Below, piece by piece: positions 27,627 to 36,270 of a stretch of DNA of 64,000 bases (position 1 is the first letter of the stretch; each line of letters starts with the position of its first letter). This stretch comes from Brevibacterium ihuae (GTDB lineage: Bacteria; Actinomycetota; Actinomycetes; Actinomycetales; Brevibacteriaceae): assembly GCF_900184225.1 (NCBI RefSeq), contig NZ_FXWZ01000003.1, forward strand, positions 1,739,684-1,803,683. Reading direction: 5' to 3'. The notes beneath the pieces were generated by a model, which searched no databases, was not told the DNA's origin, and was given only the letters and a program-made list of their open reading frames with translations. The position numbers and the translations under genes were made by a program.

Positions 27627-29554
27627 GGTGATCTCCTCGGTTCAGGTGTCGGGTTCGTTCTCGTGGTCAGGGTCGGGCGTGGTCGGAGGCGGGCACCGGC
27701 GGATCGTCGGGCATCTCCGGCGGGGGAGCGGGCGGTGGCGGTGGCCGCCGCCCGGTCGAGCGTGGTGAGCGAGTCGACGAGCGTGCGGGTGTAGGGGTGG
27801 GCGGGGGCATCGAAGATCGCGCTCGGGCTGCCGGACTCCACGACCCGCCCGTCCTTCATCACGAGCACCCGGTCGCTCAGATGGCTGATGACGCCGAGGT
27901 CGTGGGAGATGAAGAGGACGCTCGTCCCCAGATCCCGCCGCAGGTCGGCGAGCAGGTCGAGGATCTGCGCCTGGACGGACACGTCGAGGGCGGACACCGC
28001 CTCGTCGAGCACGAGGACGTCCGGTTCCGGGGCGAGCGCCCGGGCGATCGCGACGCGCTGCCGCTGCCCGCCGGACATCGTCGCCGGGTTCCGGCCGGCG
28101 ACCTCGGGACCGAGTCCGACGAGCGCGAGGAGACGGTGCACGTCGCCTCGGCCGCCCGGCAGCGCGTCGCGGATGACGCGCTCGACCGTGAAGCGGGGGT
28201 CGAAGGAGCTCAGCGGATCCTGGTGCACCACGGAGATCCGGGTGCGCAGGGCCCGGCGGTGCCGTTCGGACAGCGCCGACCACGGGTGCCCGAGGAGGAT
28301 GACCTCGCCGGAGTCCGCGGTCTCGAGCCCGAGGGCGATGCGGGCGGTCGTCGACTTGCCGGAGCCCGATTCGCCGACGATGCCGAGGACCTCGCCGCGT
28401 CGGAGGCGGAACGACACGCCGTCGACGGCCCGCTGGGACGTCCCCCCGCGGCGGGGGAACACCCGGACGAGGTCGCGCACCTCGAGCACGACCTCCGTCG
28501 CCCGTTCCGCGGCGATCGCAGGGAGTGCCGCGGAGAGCTCCGGAACGGCCGGCACCGGGGCGGCCGGGCGGGCGTCAGGTGCACCGGATGCGCCGCCCGC
28601 ACTCCCGGTGCCGCGTACTGCGACGGCAGGCGGGGCGGCCTCCGGGCCGCTCAGCCGCCGGCCGCGGGTGGCGGCGCTCGGCACCGCGCGGATGAGGGCC
28701 CGGGTGTACGGGTGCGCCGGGTCGGCGAGCACCTGGGCAACCGGCCCCTGCTCGACGACATGTCCGCCGCGCATGACGAGCACCTCGTCGGCGAGGTGGG
28801 CGACGACCGACAGGTCGTGGCTGATGAGGACGAGCGACCGACCGGCGGCCTTCATCTGCTCGAACACGCCGAGGACCTGCGCCTGGACGGTGACGTCGAG
28901 GGCGGTGGTGGGTTCGTCGGCGATGAGCACCTGCGGGCCGAGCGCGATCGCGGAGGCGATGAGCGCGCGCTGCCGGAGTCCGCCGGACAGCTCCCCGGGA
29001 CGCTGCCGGGCGCGGACCTCCGGCTCGGGCACACCGGCGGCGGCGAGGAGCTCGACGACGCGACGACGGCGCGCGGACCGCGGGCCGGTGCCGTGGAGCC
29101 GGAGCGCCTCGGCGATCTCGGACCCCACGGGTCGCAGCGGATCGAGCGACACGAGAGCGTCCTGGAGGACGAAGCCGATCTGCGCGCCGCGGATCCGGCG
29201 CCAGTCCCGTTCGCCCCGGGTGAGCAGGTCGTCGGAGCCGAGCCGCAGGGCGTCGGCGCGGACCTCGGCGCCGCGGCCGGGCAGGCCGACGAGCGTCCGG
29301 GCGGTGACGCTCTTCCCCGACCCCGATTCGCCGACGATCGCGACGCAGTGGCCGGGGTGGAGGTCGAAGGACAGCCCGTGGACGATCTCCCGGAGCCCGC
29401 CGTCGCGGCGGAATCCGACGTGGAGGTTCCTCACCTGCAGCCGCGGCTCGGTGGCGGCCGGGGGAGGCGGGCCCGCCGGGAGCGCGTCCGCAACGGGAGG
29501 CGTCGGGAGGGCGGCGTGGCCCGAGCGGGCGGGTGCGAGGATCTCGGAGGTCAT
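27623..29554 (-). CDS. Peptide-type ABC importer ATP-binding protein with two fused nucleotide-binding domains
   Basis: 643 residues comprising two OppD/OppF-like ATPases in one chain. Domain 1: Walker A GESGSGKSVT, signature LSGGLRQRALIASAIAL, Walker B LIADEPTTALDV, then an oligopeptide tail (DPAHPYTRALIRAVP). Domain 2: GESGSGKSTT, MSGGQRQRVAIARAL, VLDEAVSALDV, ending APAHPYTRTLVDSL. An Ala/Pro linker of about 60 residues joins the domains. The ATG at 29554 lies one base after the stop of the permease gene, whose 3' end supplies AGGAGA. It energises the two permeases upstream; this and the binding protein form a complete importer. Confidence 0.92.
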   Translation of the reverse strand: MTSEILAPARSGHAALPTPPVADALPAGPPPPAATEPRLQVRNLHVGFRRDGGLREIVHGLSFDLHPGHCVAIVGESGSGKSVTARTLVGLPGRGAEVRADALRLGSDDLLTRGERDWRRIRGAQIGFVLQDALVSLDPLRPVGSEIAEALRLHGTGPRSARRRRVVELLAAAGVPEPEVRARQRPGELSGGLRQRALIASAIALGPQVLIADEPTTALDVTVQAQVLGVFEQMKAAGRSLVLISHDLSVVAHLADEVLVMRGGHVVEQGPVAQVLADPAHPYTRALIRAVPSAATRGRRLSGPEAAPPAVAVRGTGSAGGASGAPDARPAAPVPAVPELSAALPAIAAERATEVVLEVRDLVRVFPRRGGTSQRAVDGVSFRLRRGEVLGIVGESGSGKSTTARIALGLETADSGEVILLGHPWSALSERHRRALRTRISVVHQDPLSSFDPRFTVERVIRDALPGGRGDVHRLLALVGLGPEVAGRNPATMSGGQRQRVAIARALAPEPDVLVLDEAVSALDVSVQAQILDLLADLRRDLGTSVLFISHDLGVISHLSDRVLVMKDGRVVESGSPSAIFDAPAHPYTRTLVDSLTTLDRAAATATARSPAGDARRSAGARLRPRPTLTTRTNPTPEPRRSP

Positions 29555-29555
29555 G

Positions 29556-30500
29556 TCAGTCTCCTGTCTCGAGGCGGTTCCGGATGGAGGTGCCGAGGGT
29601 GGTGGCGGCGAGGGCGAGCAGCGCGATGACGAGCCCGGGGATGATGACGAGCCATCCGGCTGCGGTGAGGTAGGTCCGCCCGGCATCGAGCAGCGCACCC
29701 CATTCCGGTGACGGCGGGGCGACGCCGAGGCCGAGGAAGGCGAGGCTCGAGGCCCACACGATCGACTGGCCGATCGACATCGTGAAGATCCCGACGAGGG
29801 GGCGCAGCGCGTTCGGCAGGATGTGGCGGCCGATGATCCGCCGGCGCCCGTGTCCGAGCGCCGTGGCCGCCTCGACGTACCCGGAGGTGCGGGCGGTGAG
29901 GAGCTGACCGCGCACGATCCGTGCGTACCCCGGCGCGGTGCCCACCCCGACGGCGAGCACGAGGCTGAGCGGCGAGGGGCCGAGCGTGGCGATGAGGAGC
30001 AGCGCGAGGAGCAGGGTGGGGAAGGCGAAGAGGATCTCGATCGTGCGGTCGGCCACGCCGGACAGGATCCGGCCGGTGAGCGCAGAGGCCGCGGCGAGCA
30101 GCACCGCGAGCGTGAGGCTCACCGCCGCCGCCCCGAGCCCGATGAGGAGCGACAGCCCGGTGCCGTGGACCACGCGGGTGTAGAGGTCGCGGCCGAGCTC
30201 GTCGGTGCCGAACCAGTGCGCGGCCGAGGGCGCCTGCAGGGTGGCGCCGAGGTCGAGCGCCTCCGGGCTGCCCGGGGCGAGCAGGCCCGGCGCCACCGCG
30301 GCGAGCGCGAACACCGCGAGCGTCGCGGTGGCCGCGAGCGGGCCGAGGGGCGGGCGGCGGCGCGGACGCCGCGGGGCGCCGGCCTGGGGTGCGAGGGTCG
30401 CCTCGGCGCCGGGCACCGGGGTGGAGGACGGCGGGACGAGCGAACCCGGGGCGCCGGTCGGGGGTGCGGTGCGGGTGGGGATCAGCGGCGGGGTGGTCAT
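29556..30500 (-). CDS. ABC importer permease (DppC-like)
   Basis: 314 residues. Long Pro-rich cytoplasmic N-terminus (1-55), then the DppC/OppC architecture: the N-terminal helix, HWFGTDELGRDLYTRVVHG, five further helices, and the EAA-type loop YVEAATALGHGRRRIIGRHILPNALRP that contacts the ATPase. It ends in SLAFLGLGVAPPSPEWGALLDAGR and a last helix. The ATG overlaps the stop of the upstream permease gene (ATGA). Confidence 0.92.
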   Translation of the reverse strand: MTTPPLIPTRTAPPTGAPGSLVPPSSTPVPGAEATLAPQAGAPRRPRRRPPLGPLAATATLAVFALAAVAPGLLAPGSPEALDLGATLQAPSAAHWFGTDELGRDLYTRVVHGTGLSLLIGLGAAAVSLTLAVLLAAASALTGRILSGVADRTIEILFAFPTLLLALLLIATLGPSPLSLVLAVGVGTAPGYARIVRGQLLTARTSGYVEAATALGHGRRRIIGRHILPNALRPLVGIFTMSIGQSIVWASSLAFLGLGVAPPSPEWGALLDAGRTYLTAAGWLVIIPGLVIALLALAATTLGTSIRNRLETGD

Positions 30501-31465
30501 GCTTTCAACCTCGGATCGATGAGGGCGGCGAGCGCATCGACCGCCAGGTTGACGAGGACGTAGAGGGCGGCGATGAGGACGATGATGCCGGTGACGACCG
30601 GGAGGTCCTGGGCCTCGATGGCGGACACGAGCACCCGGCCGATGCCGGGGCGGTTGAACACCGATTCGACGATGACGGCGCCGGACACGGTGGCGCCGAG
30701 CGCCCAGCCGGACAGGGTGAGCGGCGGGACGGCGGCATGGCGCAGCACGTGCCGCAGCCGCACCCCGAGGTCGCCCATGCCGCGCACCCGGGCCGACAGC
30801 ACGAACGGCCGGGCGAGAGCGAGCTCGAACTCCGCCCGCGTGGCCTGCCCGAGGAACCCGGCGAGCGGGATCGCCAGCGTGAGCGCCGGCAGCAGGAGGG
30901 CGGCCGGCCCGTTCCCGCCGACGACCGGCACCCAGCCGAGCTCGAGGGCGAACACGAGGAGCAGGAGCACGCCGAGCCAGTACTGGGGCACGCTCGCGGC
31001 GAACACCTCGACCGTGGAGGCGAGGCTGCGGACGCGCGGGGAGCGGCCGGCGGTGAGCGTCACCCAGGCCACCATGAGCACCCAGGCGAGGACGAGCGCG
31101 GTGAGCGAGAGCGCCACGGTGGCGCCGAGCTGCTCGGCGATCATGTCCCACACCGGCCGGTGCTGCTGGTAGGAGACGCCGAGGTCGCCGCGGAGCAGCC
31201 CGCCGAGGTAGGACAGGTACTGCTCGAACGGTGGGGCGTCGAAGCCGTATTCGGCGTTGACCGGGGCGAGCTCGGCCGGGGTGCGCTCCTGCGTCTGGCC
31301 GGTGCGGAGGTTGAGGATCACCGCCGCCCGGTCGCCGGGCTGCGCGAGCTGGGCGAGGAACGCCACGGTGACCGCGCCCCACATGACGAGGAGCGCCGCG
31401 GCGAGTCGTCCCGGCCAGCGGCCGAGGTGCCGCGCCCACGAGGCGAGGTGCCGCGTCCAGGTCAC
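30497..31465 (-). CDS. ABC importer permease (DppB-like)
   Basis: 322 residues; DppB/OppB permease with an N-terminal helix, an extracytoplasmic loop ending YLSYLGGLLRGDLGVSY, helices, and the family FNRPGIGRVLVSAIEAQDLPVV and a final helix ending ALIDPRLKA. The GTG start lies about 30 bp after a strong hairpin that follows the binding-protein gene. It is the second gene of the operon. Confidence 0.92.
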   Translation of the reverse strand: MTWTRHLASWARHLGRWPGRLAAALLVMWGAVTVAFLAQLAQPGDRAAVILNLRTGQTQERTPAELAPVNAEYGFDAPPFEQYLSYLGGLLRGDLGVSYQQHRPVWDMIAEQLGATVALSLTALVLAWVLMVAWVTLTAGRSPRVRSLASTVEVFAASVPQYWLGVLLLLVFALELGWVPVVGGNGPAALLLPALTLAIPLAGFLGQATRAEFELALARPFVLSARVRGMGDLGVRLRHVLRHAAVPPLTLSGWALGATVSGAVIVESVFNRPGIGRVLVSAIEAQDLPVVTGIIVLIAALYVLVNLAVDALAALIDPRLKA

Positions 31466-31495
31466 GAAGCGGGCGAGCCCGGTGCGGGGCCGGGA

Positions 31496-31556
31496 ACACG
31501 CACCCGGCAGGCACCTCGGCGGCGGTCGGGGGCCGAGGTGCCTGCCGGGTGCGTGT
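31496..31556 (-). terminator. Intercistronic hairpin between the binding-protein and permease genes
   Basis: Arms of 25 bp (31496-31520 and 31532-31556) are perfect complements with an 11-nt loop. The structure starts at the last base of the binding-protein stop codon. Such hairpins protect the upstream message from decay or partly terminate, giving more binding protein than permease. Confidence 0.7.
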
Positions 31557-33208
31557 CAGTCGACGAGGTGGGCGTCATGGAAGACCGGTCCTCCCTGTGA
31601 GTTCTCCTGGCGGATGCCGTCGACGTGCGGACCGACGGCGAGCGTGCTCAGCCGGTCGTACACGCCGATCGACAGCGCGTGATCGGCGATGTGCTCCTGC
31701 GCCTGCCGGTAGAGGGCATCCTGCTCGTCCGGGTCGACGGCGGAGTTCGCCTCGCGGATCGTGGCCTCGAGCGCGGGGTCGTTGTAGAAGGCGGCGTTGG
31801 ACGGGTTGGGGGACTCCGGGAGGTTCTGCCGCCAGTTGACGAGCAGGATGCCGGCGTTGACGGAGGTCCAGTAGCCGATGCTCACGTCGTAGTCCTCGGG
31901 CCCGGAGTAGGCGCCGGCGGCGGCCGCGCTCGGCGGGTAGGGGATGAGCTCGACCTCGAAGCCGACCTCCTCGGCGTACTGCTGGAGCCCCTGGATGATC
32001 GCCGCGCCGTCCTGGTTGATCGTGCTGTTGATCGCGTAGGGGAAGTCGATGTGGAGGCGCTCGCCGTCCTTGACGCGCACCCCGTCCTCGCCGACCTCCG
32101 ACCAGCCGGCGGCGTCGAGGAGCTCCCGGGCGCGCTCGGGGTCGTAGGAGTAGCGGGCCGCGGCCTCCTCGCTGTAGGCCGGGGTGGAGCGGCTCACCGG
32201 GCCGTTGCCCTCGTAGGGGATGACCCCGCGGCCCACCGCCTCGACGACGGATTCGCGGTCGAGGCTGTAGGCGAAGGCCTGTCGCACGCGCTCGTCGGCG
32301 AACGGCCCGCGGCCGGTGTTGAAGCTCAGCTGCTGGGGGCGGCCCGGGGTGATGTAGCGGTGGAGCTCGTAGCCCTCGGACTCGAGCGCGGACCACTCGA
32401 AGGCCTGGATGTCGTAGATCGCGTGGACCTCGCCGGAGCGCAGCGCCGCGGTGCGGGCGGTGGGGTCGGTGATGAAGCGCCAGTCGACGCGCGCCACCCG
32501 GGCCGGCCCCTGCACGGCGGCGTTCGCCGGCGCCCAGTCGTAGTCGTCGCGGCGGTCGAGGACGATGTTCTGGCCGCGGTTCCATTCGGTGACGGTGAAG
32601 GGGCCGGAGCCGATCGGCTGCCGGCAGTTCTCCTCCGCGGTCCGCTCCGCCAGCGCGGCCGGCGACTGGAGACCGAAGTAGGGCTGGGTGAGGTTCTCCG
32701 CGAACCGGGGGTAGGGCTGGGAGAGCGCGACCTCCACGGTGGTGGCGTCGAGCGCGCGGGCGGAGTCGACGTAGGGGCCGATCCACACCTGCGCGGTGCC
32801 GTTGCCGCCGGCGAGCCAGTAGTCGATGTTGTCGACGATCGCCTGCGCGTCGACCGGTGTGCCGTCGGAGAAGGTGGGCCCCTCCTGGAGGGTGAAGGTC
32901 CAGGTCAGGTGGTCGGCGGACTCGTGCCAGTCGGTGGCGAGCCAGGGGACCACGTGGCCGTCCTCGTCGAGGGAGACGAGCCCGTCGAGGACCTGGTGCG
33001 AGAGATAGCCCTGCTCGATCCAGCCGCCGTACACGCAGGGCGGCTCCTGCTGGTGGCCGTAGACGAGGGTGCCCTCGGCGACCGGTGCCGGATCCGGGCC
33101 GGCGCCGGAGGAGGCGACGAGCTCGGTGCCCGGGGCCGAGCAGCCCGCGAGCACCGCCATCATCGCCAGTCCGGCTCCGATGCGTGCGGACGGTCTCGGT
33201 GTGCGCAT
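31556..33208 (-). CDS. ABC importer substrate-binding lipoprotein (family 5)
   Basis: 550-residue extracytoplasmic solute-binding protein. N-terminal signal with lipobox LAGC (Cys23) for lipid anchoring. The family 5 core shows GTLVYGHQQEPPCVYGG, LTWTFTLQEGPTFSDGTPVDA, PIGSGPFTVTEW, ADERVRQAFAYSLDRESVVEA and the C-terminal lobe. GGAGAG precedes the ATG at 33208. It is the first gene of the operon with dppB-, dppC- and dppDF-like genes and the LLM monooxygenase, so the imported solute is probably the substrate of that oxygenase. It is divergent from a PLP decarboxylase homologue. Confidence 0.92.
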   Translation of the reverse strand: MRTPRPSARIGAGLAMMAVLAGCSAPGTELVASSGAGPDPAPVAEGTLVYGHQQEPPCVYGGWIEQGYLSHQVLDGLVSLDEDGHVVPWLATDWHESADHLTWTFTLQEGPTFSDGTPVDAQAIVDNIDYWLAGGNGTAQVWIGPYVDSARALDATTVEVALSQPYPRFAENLTQPYFGLQSPAALAERTAEENCRQPIGSGPFTVTEWNRGQNIVLDRRDDYDWAPANAAVQGPARVARVDWRFITDPTARTAALRSGEVHAIYDIQAFEWSALESEGYELHRYITPGRPQQLSFNTGRGPFADERVRQAFAYSLDRESVVEAVGRGVIPYEGNGPVSRSTPAYSEEAAARYSYDPERARELLDAAGWSEVGEDGVRVKDGERLHIDFPYAINSTINQDGAAIIQGLQQYAEEVGFEVELIPYPPSAAAAGAYSGPEDYDVSIGYWTSVNAGILLVNWRQNLPESPNPSNAAFYNDPALEATIREANSAVDPDEQDALYRQAQEHIADHALSIGVYDRLSTLAVGPHVDGIRQENSQGGPVFHDAHLVD

Positions 33209-33462
33209 GGCGGCCTCTCCTCCTGGTCGACGGTGTCGGGCGGGCTGCGCGCCGTGCTGTGCGGCGGCCCGATCCGAGCGGTGACGCCACCGTACGGAGG
33301 CGCCGCCGGCCGGTGATGCGGTCGCGGACGCGCGGCGACGCGGTCCGTCACACGGGCGTCATCCGCCGTCGCACGATGACGGGGGATGACGGCGTGCATC
33401 GCACCGGCCGCCCGCAGCGGCGCAGCTGTGGCAGGGGGCCGGGGCGCCGCGGACTGCGTCGA

Positions 33463-33468
33463 TAGACT
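33463..33468 (+). promoter_or_regulatory. -10 hexamer of a leaderless promoter for the PLP enzyme gene
   Basis: TAGACT ends 6 nt before the ATG at 33475; there is no ribosome binding site. Confidence 0.5.
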
Positions 33469-33474
33469 GCCCGC

Positions 33475-34776
33475 ATGTCTGATTTCGTCGACCGCCGCTA
33501 TGCCGCCGTCCGCTCCCTCGCCGCCGAATCCCTCATCACCGCAGAGCAGCCGGTCGTCGGGATCATCGACACCGAGGCGGTCGAAACCCAGATCGAAGCG
33601 CTGACCTGGGCATTCAGCTCGATCCCGGACACCCTCCACCTCGTGGCGTGCAAGGCCGTCACCCTCGTCCCGTTGCTGCGGTTCCTCGCCGACCGCGGGA
33701 TGGGCGTCGAGGTTGCGAGCCCCGGCGAGTTCGCGATGGCCGAGGCCGCCGGCTTCCCGCCGGAGCGGATCGTCCTCGACTCGCCGGCGAAGACGGTGCC
33801 GGAGATCCGTCACTGCCTGACCGTGGGCGCGGCAGTGAACATCGACTCCTATCAGGAGCTCGCCCGGATCGAGGAGCTGCGGGCGGAGATCGACACGCGC
33901 TCGGTGATCGGAGTTCGGGTCAACCCGGTCGTCGGCTCCGGGTCGATCGACGAGATGAGCACCGCGACGACCACGACGAAGTTCGGCATCCCCCTCATCG
34001 ACGAGGAATCCCGGCAGGCGCTCGTCGACACGATCGTCGCCCGCCCCTGGATCACCCAGCTCCACGTCCACTCCGGCTCGCAGGGCGTCGGGCTCGACCT
34101 CGCCGCGGAGGGCATCAGCCGGATCGTGTCGCTCGCCGAATCCGTCACCGAGGCCGCCGGGTTCCAGCAGATCACCCGGATCGACATCGGCGGCGGGCTG
34201 AGCGTGAACTTCGGCTCCGACGAGATCACCCCGACGTTCCACACCTACGCCGAGGTGCTCGAGCGCGCGGTGCCGGAGCTGTTCAGCGGCAGGTACACCG
34301 TGCTCACCGAGTTCGGCCGCTCGCTGCTCGCCAAGGCCGGGTCGATCGCCACCCGCATCGAGTACACCAAGCAGGTGGGCCAGCGGGCGTTCGCGATCGG
34401 TCACGCGGGTGCGCAGACCGCGACCCGCACGGTCTTCATGCCGCAGGCCTGGCCGCTGCGGGTGAGCGCCTTCCACGCCGACGGCACACCCAGCCGGAAC
34501 CCGAACCGGATCCAGGACCTCGCCGGGCCGTGCTGCTTCAGCGGCGACATGATCGGCCGCGAATTCGTGATCCCCGGCCTCGACCCCGGGGACATCGCGC
34601 TCATCCACGACACCGGTGCCTACTACTTCTCCACCCCCTTCGCCTACAACGCGCTGCCGCGCATCCCGGTCTACGCCTACACCTCGGACGGGTCGACGGC
34701 GAAGTTCACCTGCATCCGCCGTCAGCAGACCGTCGCCGAGCTCCTCGCCGAGGCGGGGGAGGACGTCCGCCTGTGA
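33475..34776 (+). CDS. Fold-type III PLP decarboxylase homologue (LysA/Orn/DAP/Arg decarboxylase family)
   Basis: 433 residues with an alanine-racemase-like barrel followed by a beta domain. The Schiff-base Lys is in HLVACKAVTLVPLLRFL (about K60). Other marks are GVEVASPGEFAMAEAAGF, HVHSGSQGVG (PLP-stacking His region), the phosphate-binding IDIGGGLSVNFG, and the C-terminal GPCCFSGDMIG with the catalytic Cys and Asp, plus DTGAYYFS. Size matches LysA, but sequence around the active-site Lys is not that of housekeeping DapDC, so another amino acid substrate is possible. It is followed 10 bp later by a pseudouridine synthase gene. Confidence 0.8.
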   Translation: MSDFVDRRYAAVRSLAAESLITAEQPVVGIIDTEAVETQIEALTWAFSSIPDTLHLVACKAVTLVPLLRFLADRGMGVEVASPGEFAMAEAAGFPPERIVLDSPAKTVPEIRHCLTVGAAVNIDSYQELARIEELRAEIDTRSVIGVRVNPVVGSGSIDEMSTATTTTKFGIPLIDEESRQALVDTIVARPWITQLHVHSGSQGVGLDLAAEGISRIVSLAESVTEAAGFQQITRIDIGGGLSVNFGSDEITPTFHTYAEVLERAVPELFSGRYTVLTEFGRSLLAKAGSIATRIEYTKQVGQRAFAIGHAGAQTATRTVFMPQAWPLRVSAFHADGTPSRNPNRIQDLAGPCCFSGDMIGREFVIPGLDPGDIALIHDTGAYYFSTPFAYNALPRIPVYAYTSDGSTAKFTCIRRQQTVAELLAEAGEDVRL

Positions 34777-34786
34777 GGTGCCACCC

Positions 34787-35911
34787 GTGCCGGTGAGCCC
34801 GCTGCCGCCGCGTGCGGGGATCTCCGCGAACCGGCTGCGCGCCCCCGGCGGTCGGCAGACCCACGCGCGGTCGGGCGACCCGGTGCCGGCGACGGTCGGG
34901 GAGTGGCTGCGCACGGAGTTCCCGAACGCCTCGGATGCCGACATCGCCGGCCTGCTGCGGCAGTCGGACGAACCGGTGGTCGGTCCACCGAACACTCGGT
35001 CGAACGGGCTTTCGGACAGGCCGCGCGACAGCCGGAGTGACGCGCAGGCCGACGAAACGGAGGTGCGTGCCGGACAGATGTGCGACGCGGCCGGGCGCCC
35101 GGTGACGGCCGCGGATCCGGTGGTCCCCGGCGGGTTCTACTGGTTCCACCGCCCGGTGCCGCCGGAGGAGCGGATCCCGTTCGAGGTCGGCATCGTCCAC
35201 GCGGATGCGGACCTCCTCGTCGTCGACAAGCCCCACTTCCTCGCGAGCACCCCGAACGGCCGGTTCGTCCGCGAATGCGTCGTCACCCGGCTGCGGGTCG
35301 AGCGCGAGGAGCCCGACCTCGTGGCGATCCACCGCCTCGACCGCGTGACCGCCGGGCTGCTCGTGCTGTCCCGCCGGCCGGAGACGCGCGGCGCCTACCA
35401 GCGGCTGTTCCAGGACCGGCGGGTGCGCAAGACCTACCGGGCGCTCGCCGAGGTGCCCGCGGGGTTCGACGGCTGGGAGGCCCCGCGGCCCGGCGAGGAG
35501 TGCGTGCGCCGGATCGAGCGCTGGAGCCGGTTGGAGAAGGAGCCGGGGACGCGGCAGATGCTCGAGGTGCCCGGCGAGCCGAACGCGCACAGCACCATCG
35601 AGTACCTCGGTGCGGCAGGGCGCCTCGGCGATTTCCGGCTCACCCCGCACACGGGGAGGACGCACCAGCTGCGGGTCCACATGAATGGCCTGGGCCTGCC
35701 GATCCTCGGCGACCCCGTGTACCCGGTGGACCTCGCGCCGGACCCCTACGACTTCTCCTCGCCCCTGCAGCTGGTCGCCGAGAAGCTCGCATTCACCGAC
35801 CCGCTCACCGGCGAGCCCCGCGAGTTCACGAGCCGACTGACGCTGAGCGGTGCCTTGGGCTGCACCGGAAGGCGGTGCTGCGGGCTGACGCTGCGCGGTT
35901 CCTCTGACTGA
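34787..35911 (+). CDS. RluA family pseudouridine synthase
   Basis: 374 residues. The catalytic Asp is in IHRLDRVTAGLLVLSR (about 185-200). Other motifs are VDKPHFLASTPNGRF, RKTYRALAEV and the closing LTPHTGRTHQLRVHMNGLGLPILGDPVY. The N-terminal 100 residues are atypical and Arg/Asp-rich. The GTG at 34787 has GAGGTG 6 nt upstream; another GTG lies 6 bp on. The last about 20 codons run into the degenerate repeat at 35836, so the C-terminal tail (GCTGRRCCGLTLRG) is probably repeat-derived. It isomerises uridine in rRNA or tRNA; the target is unknown. Confidence 0.9.
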   Translation: MPVSPLPPRAGISANRLRAPGGRQTHARSGDPVPATVGEWLRTEFPNASDADIAGLLRQSDEPVVGPPNTRSNGLSDRPRDSRSDAQADETEVRAGQMCDAAGRPVTAADPVVPGGFYWFHRPVPPEERIPFEVGIVHADADLLVVDKPHFLASTPNGRFVRECVVTRLRVEREEPDLVAIHRLDRVTAGLLVLSRRPETRGAYQRLFQDRRVRKTYRALAEVPAGFDGWEAPRPGEECVRRIERWSRLEKEPGTRQMLEVPGEPNAHSTIEYLGAAGRLGDFRLTPHTGRTHQLRVHMNGLGLPILGDPVYPVDLAPDPYDFSSPLQLVAEKLAFTDPLTGEPREFTSRLTLSGALGCTGRRCCGLTLRGSSD

Positions 35912-36006
35912 ACCGGAAGGCGGTGCTGAGCGGTTCGTCTGGCTGACACCGTGCGGTGCCGTGGGCTGACACTGAGCGGTTCGTCGGGCTGACGCTGCGC
36001 GGGTCC
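35836..36006. repeat. Degenerate short repeats at and beyond the 3' end of the pseudouridine synthase gene
   Basis: A CTGACRCTGMGCGGTKCC-like unit recurs at 35836, 35885, 35943, 35967 and 35990. ACCGGAAGGCGGTGCTG occurs twice, 48 bp apart (35864 and 35912). The array overlaps the gene's 3' end and fills most of the following gap. Confidence 0.7.
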
Positions 36007-36043
36007 TCCGCCCGACCGTCGGCGTCGAGACGGTCCGAGCCCC

Positions 36044-36137
36044 GTCGATCTGCCACTTCTGCTCGATCCACACGTCGACCTGCCGCTTGTGCTCGACTTC
36101 AGCGACATTTCTCGTGCACAACTGGCAGGTCGATGAG
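36044..36137. repeat. REP-like palindromic element cluster 1
   Basis: Three copies of a unit of about 24 bp with core TCGACCTGCC followed by a TTGTGCTCG-like block: direct copies at 36044-36067 and 36074-36097 (30-bp period) and an inverted copy at 36111-36137. The same unit forms an inverted pair at 38367-38430. Both clusters lie 130-200 bp before a proline-rich membrane protein gene. Confidence 0.75.
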
Positions 36138-36270
36138 AAATACAGTGGTGAGCCATAGCGCAGGGGAGCATCGCAGGTGAGGAGGAGTCGGGATGCCCAG
36201 TGCGGGTCTCGGTGCAGATCGGGAACACCCTCGTCACACCGCGGCGGGCTCGGCACGGAATACTGAGGGC

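Noticed and set aside
27797-29629. Long plus-strand frame opposite the ABC ATPase gene
   Set aside because: Antisense shadow: the minus strand holds two complete ATPase domains with Walker and signature motifs.
33209-33474. Small gene or operator in the divergent region between the binding-protein and PLP enzyme genes
   Set aside because: Only weak partial inverted repeats were found and no open frame with a ribosome binding site; nothing supportable beyond the leaderless -10 hexamer.
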